From Gordius sp. MW1 (taxonomy: Eukaryota; Nematomorpha; Gordioida; Gordea; Gordiidae): a stretch of 64,000 nt of DNA. The stretch lies in the NCBI GenBank assembly GCA_964036665.1, contig OZ038526.1, forward strand, positions 8,804,001-8,868,000, given 5' to 3'. The notes below the pieces were generated by a model, which worked only from the letters and a program-made list of their open reading frames with translations, did no database searches and was not told where the DNA came from. How positions within the stretch are numbered: position 1 is the first letter of the stretch; every line of letters starts with the position of its first letter. Below are positions 10,918-23,467 of the stretch, piece after piece. A program made the translations under genes and the position numbers.

Positions 10918-11589
10918 TTTTTAATAATAATTGTTTTTCAAAATTTTCGTCGGATAAGCACGAACGTTTGGCAGTTAATACAGCATTAGCTATACTAAAA
11001 ACAGGCTCCACAGGGGCAGATGAGGGGATTGGGGTATTATACTTAATAAACAAATCTTTTAAAGCAGTTTTATTAAAAACATTTAATGATTGTCCTTCGC
11101 TTCAAAAAATTGCGATAAGATATCATCCTCCGATCCGCCTTACTTCCTCCTCAAAAAAACAATATCTCGGAATGGAGAGTTATTTCAATATCATTTCTAG
11201 GAGTTTCAATCCCTTTTGTCAATAAAACTAAAAGTTTATTCTTTATAGGTTCATTTTCTGAAGCTTTAATCCAAGGCCATTAAAGCTTGAATATTGGATG
11301 TATAATAGCTGAGATCTTCATATATATTATTAACCTATAAATTAAAATATAATTAATAATATCAAAAAAAACTTTAATCTTATCTTCTTTTGCACGTTTT
11401 GTTATGTTAAAAGTATTTCAGAATAGGTAATAGGAAAAATAGCTGATTAAAAAATATTAGATATTTTTGTTAAAAAATTCTGATTAACATTATTTTTCAA
11501 ATAAATAAAAATAAAAAAGGGTTACCAAAAAAAAGGAACGCCGTTCATCAATTTTTTCAAAAAATCGTTTTAAAGTAATTATAAACTAC

Positions 11590-12305
11590 ACATTTGATTA
11601 CACGGTTCAACAAGATAAATTGATCAGTAAATTGTTTGCAGATTTTGGTAGAGTTTTTTGCGGCGAACACGCATATATTTTTAGTTTTTTCCTTATACCT
11701 CAAGTTTTTGAAATATTTGCTGACGAAGTTGCCAAAACAGCGATTTTGGCCTTTTTTAAACGTCAATAATTTACAAATTAATCTGTAAAATCTAATTTAA
11801 TAAAGGTCAAATAATTATAAAATCATTATAAAAACAAACGTTGCTTATACTTTATAGAACACAACGGGCTTAACCTATATCTAGGTTCGGCCCGAGCCTG
11901 TTAGGTTATATCACAGCCCGTCCCTCTAGTAAGATAAATAACACTCCTATTGTTAAAGGGAAGGCGATTTTAAGTCTGGGGCAATTTGTCAAAGTAAAAA
12001 GATAGAGATAAGTTAATTTTAAATATATATATCAAAAATTAATAGAGCCTGGGTAAAAAAATTTGTATAAGATTCCTCTCTCCTTTATTTATGAATCAAA
12101 TTTATTAAATTTTACTGATCTTTTTGCAAGTTATTGAAGTTTGAAAAAAGCCAAAATCGCTCTTTTTAGCAACATTGGCAGCAAATATTTGAAAAACTTG
12201 ACGTATCTGAAAAAACTAGAAAAACACTTATGTTCAAGGTGAAAAACTCTACCAGAATCTGCAGTTTGCCGGTTGATTTTACAAATCCATTATTTGTTGA
12301 CTAAT
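11590..12305. repeat. Large imperfect inverted repeat
   Basis: Arms at about 11590-11790 and 12110-12305 are inverted, diverged copies of one another. Matching landmarks include TTTTGGTAGAGTTTTT versus its complement, and TTTTGAAATATTTGCTG versus CAGCAAATATTTGAAAA. The spacer includes a GGCCCGAGCC word near 11890. It could be an old foldback transposon. No coding is seen. Confidence 0.55.
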
Positions 12306-12667
12306 GTATCAAGAATACGAGGGGGTGTGTTAAAATTAAATTGGTGCAGCCCAAAACCACATAAGATGCGAGCTTTAATACTTTATTAAGCATGTGGTGA
12401 TTGTGCTATCAGTGAATTTCTTAAAATGTATCAAGTTTTGGACAAAAAATCTAATACTTCGCTAGTGTATATAAAATGTGAATAGGCGTAACAAAAGGGT
12501 AATTAATAATAATGCATGGCAAGCCCAAAGGAAGTCATATTAAGCGTATTTACTCAACTGACCTAACGCTCAAGGAATCTAAAATTTGCAAAGAATGCTT
12601 GTAACTAATTAATTTTATATTTAATCATGTTAAAAACGCTTTAAAAGGTTGCAAAAACATATATTAA

Positions 12668-14102
12668 CCCTCCATCGTACCTATAGAAATTACTCTCCCA
12701 GAATTACTTATGTAGCTTTAATACCATTAAAGAAAAAGTTCTCTAATTTTAAATATAAGTTTATTAAAGCCTCTTGTAGATTTTGTAGAAAAATTTTTTT
12801 TGATTATAAATATTAATTTAAAAATTATAAGCAATTTACTAAACATGAAGAAAATTCATAAAATATAAAGTGACATGTTTTATTTTTGTCACAGATTCTA
12901 AACAATTCGTCAAAAATATAAAAAGTAATGTTTTTTATTAAAAGAAGGTTTAATAAATATAAAAAACATAATTTCACGATAAAATGATTATACAGAAAAA
13001 AATAGAAGACTTTAAAAATAGGTGTTTTATTTTTCATTTTTTTCACTGCATTTTTCACACAACATTACAATGTGACTAGAACAGAGCGGGTTTTGACAAG
13101 AATTGCACAAAAATCTTGTTTTTACATCTCGGTTGCGGGGGCAACTGGAACATTTTCGTTTTTTTATCAGATCTTGGTTCGGTGATTTGATTTAAAAATT
13201 CCGAGTAGAAGTAATATTCCGAGCAGGGCATGGAATTCCTCTAAAGTCATCAAATTATTTTGCTCCATTTGTTGTGAATTAAGAGTTTGTATTTTTTGGT
13301 TTGTATACTTTATGATTATTGAATTAAAATCTTGAGTAAAAAAAGTTGAAAACAATTCAGAGCAGACATGGCTCTTTTCCCTATATTCTTGACTCCTGGT
13401 AAACATGTGATGATATTATGTGACCTAGTTTTTTTTAATGGAAAGCATAGTTTGCTCCACTTTGATCCATCCTTTCCTATTTAAAACTATAAAATATATT
13501 TGATTTTTTATACCATTTAAATATTTGGTTTTAGCCAATTCTGCATTTATTGTTTCTGAGCCTTCATCTAAATCACTTTCAATATCACTCTCAATTAAAT
13601 CATTTTCTTCACTTGATGATAACACAAAGTCATCTAACTAATTGTAACATTATAATTTTATTATTACCATCTGAGTCAGAACAGGAACTAGAAGATTTTA
13701 AACAATCGTATATTGCACAATTCATAACAGCTGATTACAAAAATTACTAAAAATAGCTCCACATGAACATCAATAATTGCCAATAATTAAAAATTTGAGT
13801 AGCGATATTCATTTCAAATGTTATATACATGTTTAAATTACTATTTTTAAGTAAAAAAAATGAAAAATTTTTTTTGGCCAAAACAAAAAAACTTTCTTAA
13901 CTTGCCTTATGGGGTCTATTGGACCCCAAACGCTTATATCTCAAAAAGTATTGGAGTAAATCGAATGAAAATTTCAGGGAATGTAGCTTTTGTATATTTA
14001 GGAAAACTTTAAAAAACCAGATCTCTAAATCTTAAACAGTTTAAGTGGTGTTAAATTATAACTTTCGTGGGGTCTGTCAGACCCCATAGGTACGATGGAG
14101 GG
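12668..14102 (-). mobile_element. Internally deleted piggyBac element
   Basis: TTAA target duplications at 12664-12667 and 14103-14106 flank 17-bp perfect inverted ends (CCCTCCATCGTACCTAT left). Near the right end two palindromes of form GGGGTC...GACCCC lie at about 13911-13929 and 14070-14086. Coding remnants on the minus strand cover the N-terminus and the C-terminal cysteine-rich region of a piggyBac transposase, while the DDD catalytic core is missing. It is thus a 1.4-kb non-autonomous derivative. Confidence 0.9.
13060..13625 (-). pseudogene. piggyBac transposase fragments (N-terminus plus Cys-rich C-terminus)
   Basis: Three pieces lie in transposase order. 13425-13625 is an acidic N-terminus (SSSEENDLIESDIESDLDEG). 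13167-13406 carries the MTLEEFHALLGILLLLGIF block that opens the piggyBac DDE domain. 13060-13165 reads KCSSCPRNRDVKTRF, then CNSC....CSSHIVMLCEKC, the C-terminal cysteine-rich finger that binds transposon ends. The region with the three catalytic Asp residues is deleted between the second and third pieces, so the product would be inactive. Confidence 0.8.
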
Positions 14103-14106
14103 TTAA

Positions 14107-14563
14107 GCATATAATATATGAAGATTAACTTTTTTGTTGTTGCATATATATTTTCTTTCATATTAAGCATATATTATATGAAGTTCAAATTTTTAATTAT
14201 TTTCTATCATAGGTTAGATTAAATGCTTTATAATAAGTTAATATGCATTTACAATCCTTTATATTGTTATATATAATAGATATACTTATACAATAATGTT
14301 TAAATTACAATTTTTGTGCATTAGATTACTTGTGCATTAGACCGGTTGAGTATAAATCTTATTAAGTCGAAGAAATCATGGGTCAGTTTTATGGGCCAGT
14401 ATATCCCTTTAATTAAACATAAATTGTTTATATATTAAGAGAAATCTGCGCTGTAACCGATTATAAAACGAGTTTTTACATTAAGGATTAAAAAATAAAT
14501 ACCGAAAGCCTTTGAATTAATTAGCCTGTTCTAGAACAGATTTCTTACCTATCTGTGTTAATT
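14107..14563. other. AT-rich spacer, no feature recognised
   Basis: AT-rich DNA between the piggyBac relic and a hAT MITE, with repeated CATATATTATATGAAG-like words near 14105-14180. No coding potential is seen. Confidence 0.4.
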
Positions 14564-14571
14564 ATATTAAG

Positions 14572-14755
14572 CAGTGTTTTAAAAAGGGCTGGGTTTTGTT
14601 TGGTCGACTAAACATTAACAGACCAAAAATTTTGGTTTAATTTTCTTAGTCGACCACTAGGCTTAGTCGAAATTTGAAAAACAGACCGAGTCGACCGTTA
14701 GTTTTAGTTAAACCAAAGGTCGACTAAACAAAACCCAGCCGTTTTTACAACACTA
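14572..14755. mobile_element. hAT-type MITE with perfect 8-bp target duplication
   Basis: A 184-bp element with imperfect inverted ends of about 37 bp (CAGTGTTTTAAAAAGGGCTG against TAGTGTTGTAAAAACGGCTG). It is flanked by identical ATATTAAG at 14564-14571 and 14756-14763. The subterminal GGTCGACTAAAC repeats are also inverted. It has no coding capacity. The 8-bp duplication and CAGTG ends point to the hAT superfamily. Confidence 0.85.
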
Positions 14756-14763
14756 ATATTAAG

Positions 14764-15440
14764 CCAGGTTTAGTGCAAATAATGAGATTATTTACTATTT
14801 GCAAAGTAGAAAAACCATAAAAAGTAGATATCAAAAATTCAACTAAGCTGCCTATTGTGATTTAGAATTAGACAAAAATCTAAGAAAAAAGTAAGAGTTT
14901 ATAAAATATTAAGCCTGTAAAAATAAAGATTTATACTTATAGTGAAAAGTAAAAAATTTTAAAGTAATTTAAAAATTCTAATAAATTATAGATCAATGTT
15001 TAAAAATTATCAATCTGCACATGAATTTTTACCATTTTTTATATTTAAATCCTGGCTATGCATAGGGGTCATATATTATTACTCTCAAAGTTTGATGCAC
15101 CATTACATTGCCTGCAAAATCATCTTGTGAATTATGGTATTAATATAAAACAGAAATTTGTCAGGTTTTTATTTTAAGCCTAATAATCTATTAACAAAGG
15201 GCAAAAAAATTATTTATTTATATGAGTCAACAAGCCAATATACTCTAAAGTTTGTTTAACATTAACCCTTCCTACTTAAAAAGTTATAATAAATTACAAT
15301 AAAACATATAACTCACATATTAATCAACATAAATAATAAAAATTCTAAACTACTTATAGCAGCTTATCCAAATATAACTCTTTCTAGGTCAACTAATATA
15401 ATATTTATTGGAGTTAACATACAAAAAATAATATAAATTA
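14764..15440. other. AT-rich spacer downstream of RpL8
   Basis: No gene is seen. An AATAAA on the minus strand near 15403-15409, about 45 bases after the RpL8 stop, probably serves as its polyadenylation signal. Confidence 0.5.
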
Positions 15441-15449
15441 ACGTAACAA

Positions 15450-16479
<1,030 letters not shown>

Positions 16480-16559
16480 CGATGTTAGGAAGTATGATAT
16501 AAGCTTTAATGATACCTGGAGGAAAATTGCAATGCTTGGCGCCTTGACGATCAAAAACA

Positions 16560-17720
16560 ATTAGCGATTATCTAAAAATAGGTCTTAATAACAATCTATA
16601 GGTGGTATTAAAATTATAAAGCATGTTTGATTAGTTAAACACGAAACTAATAGGTGTAGGAATGTTTAAAGCAAGGCAAAAGGCTTTTTTTAATTAACAT
16701 TCATTATGTTTAACACATTTTTAAATATATTTTGCTGTCGTATTTATGAGCATTCTATATATTTGAAAGAGCAACTAAAAGAAATTAGATTTTTTACTTA
16801 CATTTACTAATAGATAGATGACTTAACACTAAAGATTTTGTCTATCTAATTAGATGATGCTTTTTAACTGCTGATGCACGTATGTATAATGGATATTTCA
16901 TTAATATGGCATTTCCATCGCCTATTAATCAATATGTATAAAACTAAGTAATTTTTATCCGCTTTCGCTTGCCATCCAACAATTAGGGATAACGCCATAA
17001 CGAATTCAAATATATCGTATAACATTTTATAATATTCAGATTTTTATATATATATGCAGTTTGTTTATAAGGCATTTGGTCTATCCTATATTTTTTGAGT
17101 GAAATACCCTTTTATTTCTTTGTACGTTGCTTATTGAAATATAAAGCCAATTGATGTCAGGTCCCAAAAAAGTTTTTATTTGCAAGTATTTAGTTATGCA
17201 GTTAAGGGGTGGGTCGTTTCGATGTTTGCAATATAGAACTAGTGTGGTTTAAGGTTCAAATAATTACGACTCTAAAATCAATATTAATTATGGCACCTAT
17301 GCATTTAATTTAGCTAGTGATAGAATCATCAACGCCTAATTTTTTTTTTAATACTTATATTCTAATTTAGGTAAAGGTTTATAATATTTAAAAGAGCCGT
17401 AGCTTATCAATTTTATTATAAAGACTTGTTTTCCATTTTATTATGAAATTTTTTATAATATATTTATTTTCAGAACCCAAACATATAATTGTTAATTTAC
17501 ATGAGATTACCAAATATATCGTTTGTCATAAACAGAGTTTGTATAATATTTATAATAACATCTTAAAAGTAGATATTTTATTTTTAAAAAAGCGATTATT
17601 AAGAAATATTTTATTAACCTAGCTTATAACTTAGATATCGTGTACCGTAGGTGTATGATCTATCATAAAAATCTTCCCCATCCCCCAACCGATATACTGC
17701 CGCGTATGACATGCCATATG
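16560..17720. other. Upstream region of RpL8, no other gene seen
   Basis: AT-rich DNA upstream of RpL8. The sequence just before the ATG (16480-16560) is open and may be 5-prime UTR. I could not define a promoter or a transcription start. Confidence 0.4.
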
Positions 17721-17729
17721 GTTTACCAG

Positions 17730-19645
17730 TAGAGCTGTTAGTTTCTTTTCCGCAGTAACTAGTTAAGTTACACTTTCAAAAAATTTGTAACTAATTACAG
17801 TTACATTTTATCAAAAGTAACTTATTAAAGTTTGGAACTAGTTACATTTAAAGTTACTAGTATAAATTAAAGAAAACAATATTTATAATTGTTGTAGGTG
17901 TGAAATTATTTGCATAAAATATATACCAATGGTTCTGTTGTAGGTATGATTTAGTTAATGTTTACAAATTAATGAAGGCGCTTACGCAAATGAGATAGCG
18001 TGCTAACTAAAATTAGAAGTAAACGAATATGCTAATGGCAGTTTCAAGTTAGTGGAGACGTGCAATATATCCAACTGTCTGGAAGCATTCTCCATTCAAA
18101 TGAGAGGCGCTTCGACAGGGTTTTAAATAGCGAGATGTTGACCACGAAAGATCAGTTATTTTATTTAGTTATTTTGTTTAGTTATTTTTTAGTCCTGCAG
18201 GAGGAGGTTGTTAGTTTTTTAATCAGGACACGTTTAGTCCTGCGGGTGGGGGGATGTTTATTTCTTAATGTAGACACGTGGTTCCAGCGGCAATAATCCA
18301 TCAAGAGCCAGACCAGATACCTGCCCTTCTCCCTTACTACGATTATCAACCACAAGCTTAACATCCCGCAATTAAATACCTCCGATTACACTTAGTTGAC
18401 ACTCATCCTACCGGACCGATTCCACGTCGATCTCTCAAGGCCATCATCCTAACACTTACATATTCACTTACATTTATTGATTGACTGGAAAAACATGTTC
18501 AATCGATTGATCGTGATTTGTCGTTATTACACTTGTTGTACTTATTGATTGGCTGGAAATAAAGATTAGGAGTTGCTTGACATATTAATAATATAATTTA
18601 TTTACATATTAAAATAAAAGTCACAGAGTAATATTTGGTGATACGATTTTAATTAGAGATGCACCGATGCCACTATTTTGTGCCGATACCGATACCAGCC
18701 GATACTTAAGATTTTTTGGCCGATACCGATACCATGCCGATACAAAATTTTTTGATCTGCTGACACAACAAAATAACTCCATAGTGTATCTAAAGAATCC
18801 ATCTAAGGCTTAATATATAATAATTTTTAAAATAAAACAATATTTACATAAAAGCGCAGTTTTTCGGAACAGATGGTCAATGAGTTTATTATACTCCACA
18901 TTGAAATATTTATTGACAATCAAATGAAACAATTTTAAAAAATTTAAAAAGCCCTCTATTTTTTAATGGTAGGAGATACTATAATTATTATTTCGTAAGT
19001 TTTATATTGAAAAAGGTATCGGCTTGGTAATTGCCGATACTAGCAAAGTATCGGGCGATACTTTTGGCAAGGTATCGGCGCCGATACCATGCCATACTTG
19101 GTATCGGTGCATCTCTAATTTTAATAAAACTTTATTATCTCTATTGTTGGCTAATAAGCTTGTGCGCTTTTCACTAAATATTCGTTTACCAAGACTAGAG
19201 GGGGCGCTGGATGATAGTGGTACATTAAATTTAATAAACATTTTTTTTTCAATTTAGAAAAATTATCATATTTATTATTGGAATTAAAGTGTAAATGCAC
19301 TCTTGGATTCTTTAAAAATAATAAATTGTGATACTTATAATTTTCTAATAGGATGGATTATCTATTCGAAATAGTATTTAAATATTTAATTGTAATTCAG
19401 GAAGGAAATTTAAATTTAAAGCGATGAACTCAAACTAGGCATGTAACGATATTATTTAATTTAATTAACTATTTTTAATTTTATTAAAAGTAACTGCAAC
19501 GTTAGTTGCATAGCTACTGAATTATTGTAACAAACAATAGTTACAGTTCCTCTGAATTAAAAGTAACTGATTACAGTTACTTTTCTGAATAAAAGGAATT
19601 AGTTCCAGGAACTAGTTACATGTAACTTCTTACTTAACAGCTCTA
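17730..19645. mobile_element. hAT-like element with GTAACT-rich ends, carrying a nested element
   Basis: The ends are TAGAGCTGTTA (17730) and TAACAGCTCTA (19635-19645). The flanks TTTACCAG (17722-17729) and TTTACAAG (19646-19653) match at 7 of 8 bases. Both subterminal regions (17745-17870 and 19485-19630) are packed with GTAACT/AGTTAC words. No transposase is recognised inside. A separate 464-bp element (18654-19117) is inserted within it, so it was already resident when that arrived. Confidence 0.75.
18654..19117. mobile_element. hAT MITE with CGATACCGAT repeats, nested
   Basis: The ends are TAGAGATGCACCGAT and ATCGGTGCATCTCTA. Identical 8-bp flanks ATTTTAAT lie at 18646-18653 and 19118-19125. 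Subterminal CGATACCGATACC words and their inverse fill both ends. It has no coding content. TAGAGATGCACCGAT-type ends are widespread among animal hAT elements. The perfect duplication shows relatively recent insertion into the 17730-19645 element. Confidence 0.88.
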
Positions 19646-19653
19646 TTTACAAG

Positions 19654-20512
19654 TCAATGGCTCATATATTCCCCCCCCCCGCCGTCTTCATTTTGTCACA
19701 GTATAAAATTTGATTTATGCTAAATAATACTTATATTATTCCCCCTTTCCTTTCATTGTAATAAGTACTATAACATATCATTCATACCAAAAGGGAGCCA
19801 GCCACACAAGGAACAGTTGAAATCTGGCCGTCCCATTCACATTGAAATCTCATCTTCTAATTTGAATGATGCTAAGGACGAATCGGTAAAGGGTCAAGAG
19901 ATTGCTCAGATAAAAGATTTTTAAAATAAGATATAAAACTTTCGTCGCGATCTAGACAAATTTCTTATATAGATCGCCTAGGAACTTCCCTTTCATATTT
20001 ACCAAAATCCCATAGCCCAATATAATCGAGTTTTAACTCACAAAATGTACGATAAAAATACGTTGGAGCGGTCTTCACAACGACCTTTCAAATTCGAAAA
20101 AAACGCTCTAAATTTTTGACGCCTTTTCAGCTTGGATGGATCCAAAAACGAGTTTATATATTGAGTATTGTAACTTAAATGTTTTACATTAATACGCATA
20201 TGGCAGACCTGAGATTTTTGTTACCTAACTACAAAGCATTCCTTAGGTTAGATATTAAAGTTTGCCTAAAATATACAATAAATCATTTGTAGTCTTTCCC
20301 ATACCATTAAATGGGCAGGTAAAAGTTGTGCCAGAATTGTAAAAAAGGAGTTGAGTTTAGCCAAAGTGACAAAAAAAGTAGCAATGTTAAATTTATCATA
20401 ACCATATATAAACGATACCTAATCGTTCTGCATGAATTTTATAACCGTTAATTAAGATCCACCCGATTATCTAAATGTCGATGATATTGCCAAGTGTGTG
20501 AAAACCGAAGTT
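19654..20512. other. Spacer, no gene recognised
   Basis: Contains a C10 tract at 19671 and otherwise mixed AT-rich sequence. No coding or repeat structure could be defined by eye. Confidence 0.35.
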
Positions 20513-20520
20513 CCATCCTG

Positions 20521-21864
20521 AGAGACCTGCACGGCCCGGCCCGGCGGCTTGGACGGGCTTCTGCTCTAAAATAAAACACTGGGCCTGGCCTGGACGGGCC
20601 GCAATATAACCTAGCGAGCTCGGGCCGGGCCTAGATATATTTATGGCCCGCAAAAAGCCCGTTACAAAATCAATTAGATTTTTATTTGTGTAATATAAAT
20701 TATAAACAGATATTTGTTTTTATAATGCTCTAATTTATAATTATTCGATGTTTATTAAAATAACCAGGTAGATTTTATTACATTTCCAGCTTATTTAATT
20801 CATTAATCAATATTCAACGCGCATTATCAGTTTTAATTAAAGATTATAGCTTTTCTTTGAATTTCTTTAATAAAATATCACAGCATTTTCATTCTATATC
20901 AATAAACTAAAAGATTTAATACAATGGAAATGTAAAGAAGCCAATTAACTTTATTAAAAACATTATAGCCCTAATGTTTTTAATAGTAATGGCATATATG
21001 GTTTTGTATATGATTGACCTAAACAGGCCGTTGTAGGTCTATAATGCAGACAGACTCATTTTGATTTAGCAAAAGTGTAAGAATATCTGCATTTTATATG
21101 TGAAATAAATTAATAAATTACGGGTTTGTTAATATTTTGAAGAAGATAATAATAACCCTTTTAGGAGGGCCGCAATAAAATTAAAAGTACTCTCTATTAG
21201 GCGCCATCTATAAACAATTTTAATTAAAAACTAATTTGACGATATATATCCCTATCTTCGAAAATGATATCAGACATATAACGTTTTGAGCTCTTTTTGG
21301 GGGAGAAAATATTTTGTTGCCATAAAACCATAAAAATCAATTTTACAATAATAACTTTTTTTACTTTCGGGTCGGGTTCGGGTTGAAAAATTTATAACTC
21401 TTTCGGGTTAGGTCGGTGTCGGACTGAAAAATTTAAAACGCTTTTGGGTCGGGTCGGGTTAGGGTTGAAAAAATTTAAATGCTTTCTGAGCGGACGGGTT
21501 CGTGTCAAAAGAAAGTGACTTTGCAGGGCTCTAATTTCGACTCCAAGTGCCAGTAATGAAAATAAATTTTTTACTTGGAGGTCGCCACTTATAAGAAAAC
21601 CCGTCTGACCGAAAGTATTGATAATTTTTATTCTTAAATCATTACCATTAACATTTTTAACACCATATATATTTTTCAAAGATTTGCTAAAAAATAACAA
21701 TCAAAAATTTTTTATACGGGACTGGGCCGGTCTCGGGCTTCGTATAAAATAGGCCGGGCCCGGGCCTATAATTTAAAATTTTAACGGGCCCAGGCCGGGC
21801 CCGGGCTTTTAAATTCTTATAACGGGCGGGCCGACTGACCTAGACAGGCCCGTTGCAGGTCTCT
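20521..21864. mobile_element. hAT-like relic with GGCCCGG subterminal repeats, rearranged
   Basis: The ends are AGAGACCTGCA (20521) and TGCAGGTCTCT (21854-21864) with GGCCCGGCCCGG-type words next to each. The flanks share ATCCTG (20515-20520 and 21866-21871), a degraded target duplication. Inside, further end-like words (TTGTAGGTCTATAA near 21031, TTTGCAGGGCTCTAA near 21526, and TCGGGTCGGGTT blocks at 21364-21470) indicate nested insertions of related families. No transposase is recognised. Confidence 0.6.
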
Positions 21865-21872
21865 AATCCTGA

Positions 21873-23460
21873 CATAGTGTGGCATAACTATTTGGGAAAC
21901 CTAAATGCCTATTGGGTGAGATTGAACAACAAATGGGTTCTAAAATTGTGAAACTAAAAATATGCAGAGGAATACTAATTAAATATGACACACGGAGCAA
22001 AATTTGAGCCTTTATATTTATTAATTATTAAAGCCACACCAGCAACTGAGACTGTGTTCAGCTATGACGTTTATTTAAAAAACTTACAGAATTCCAAGGA
22101 CTACCAAACGTTTCATTTGCAAGATAAAGTCATTGACGTATAACAAGACGTTGAATATTTGCATGAAAGGTTGGTTAATGTGGTATTTGGATACGGATAC
22201 ACTAGGTGTCGACTATGGAAAATGGAGAATTCGAAGAATACGCAATATACTAGGGTTTAAATAGAAATTGGAGCAAACTTCAACGTCCACCTTGATATAA
22301 TAAAAGATAGAAATAAAGATTCAGGTGGACTGATTACTTAGGGAAATTATGGTGAAACACTAAACATTGAAAAGAAATCTCATAAAATGTGATCATTAAA
22401 TGGGAAAACAATTCGGCATATGTGGTAGCTTAAAAAGGAACAAAAAATTGTGGGTTAAGCCGAAATCTGTCTACCAAGATCTGAACGCCACTTTGATCAT
22501 AAATTATAATGTACAAAATAACAAGCAGAGAAAATAACAAAGAAGTTGATTAATGTAAGAACCATCAAGAACAAAGAGCTACATTCTTTTAGGATACCGA
22601 GGGGAAAGAATGGATGGTTTGAAATTCCAATAATTTTCCTTATGATATCATCCTAATAATTTAAATTTATTTGTTCAGTAAAATTTCTTCGATATTATAA
22701 TAGATTGCGAATAACGCATAAAGAAGTTATATTTTTATTGTAGCGTAAGATGAGCATATCTTGTAGAGATCTGCTTTTTTTACATATATACGAATCGTAA
22801 AGTAATGTGTAAGGGGAAAGTGACTGGGAAACGCGCGTATAATTATTTGTTAAAGATGCTTGGGGTGTTAAATCATTAGTGAAGATGAGTGTGGTTATCG
22901 CACGTGGGGTACCACACCTCTCTCTTTCTCAAGAAGTCAAAGACTTGATGTTCTTAGTGAACGCCCCCCCCCCCCCCTAAGCAAAAAATGTATAATTTTT
23001 TTTTGATACATATATAAATTACTAAATGAATTATGAGTATTTATAGTTACATAAAAGACTAATACATTTATAAATACGTTAAAAGTTTATATATAAATTC
23101 TTTATGAATGATTTTTGGCTAAAAACCTTTAAATCATACATTTTCTTTTTCCAAATTTACTTGCTAAAATAAACATGATTGAGGATCTTCCGCACAAGAT
23201 TCCTCACCCTCCTACACCTAGTGATGCAAAAACCCGAGAAAAATCTCGGTATCGTAACATTTACATCATGCCTCATGTTATGATATTTTGAATCTTTAAT
23301 TAAACAAATCTTTTATATAAATTTGGCTCGAAAGGTTAAAGATTATTGGGTACCACATCGATTTCTCTGCCTGCCAAACTTTTGATTTCGAGAGCATTAG
23401 TTGAAAAAACCAAAATGATTCAATCATGAGTCTGCCAAGATTTATGATTGAACTCATCAT
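21873..23460. other. Long spacer without recognisable gene
   Basis: Includes a C13 tract at about 22964-22978. Text at 21990-22620 looks like decayed coding or repeat sequence, but I could not identify a family in any frame. Confidence 0.35.
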
Positions 23461-23467
23461 GATCTCT

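Noticed and set aside
10887..11225. 112-codon ORF near the putative Helitron end
   Set aside because: Part is Helitron end sequence; the rest (DKHERLAVNTALAIL) may be a transposase scrap, but I could not place it in a family.
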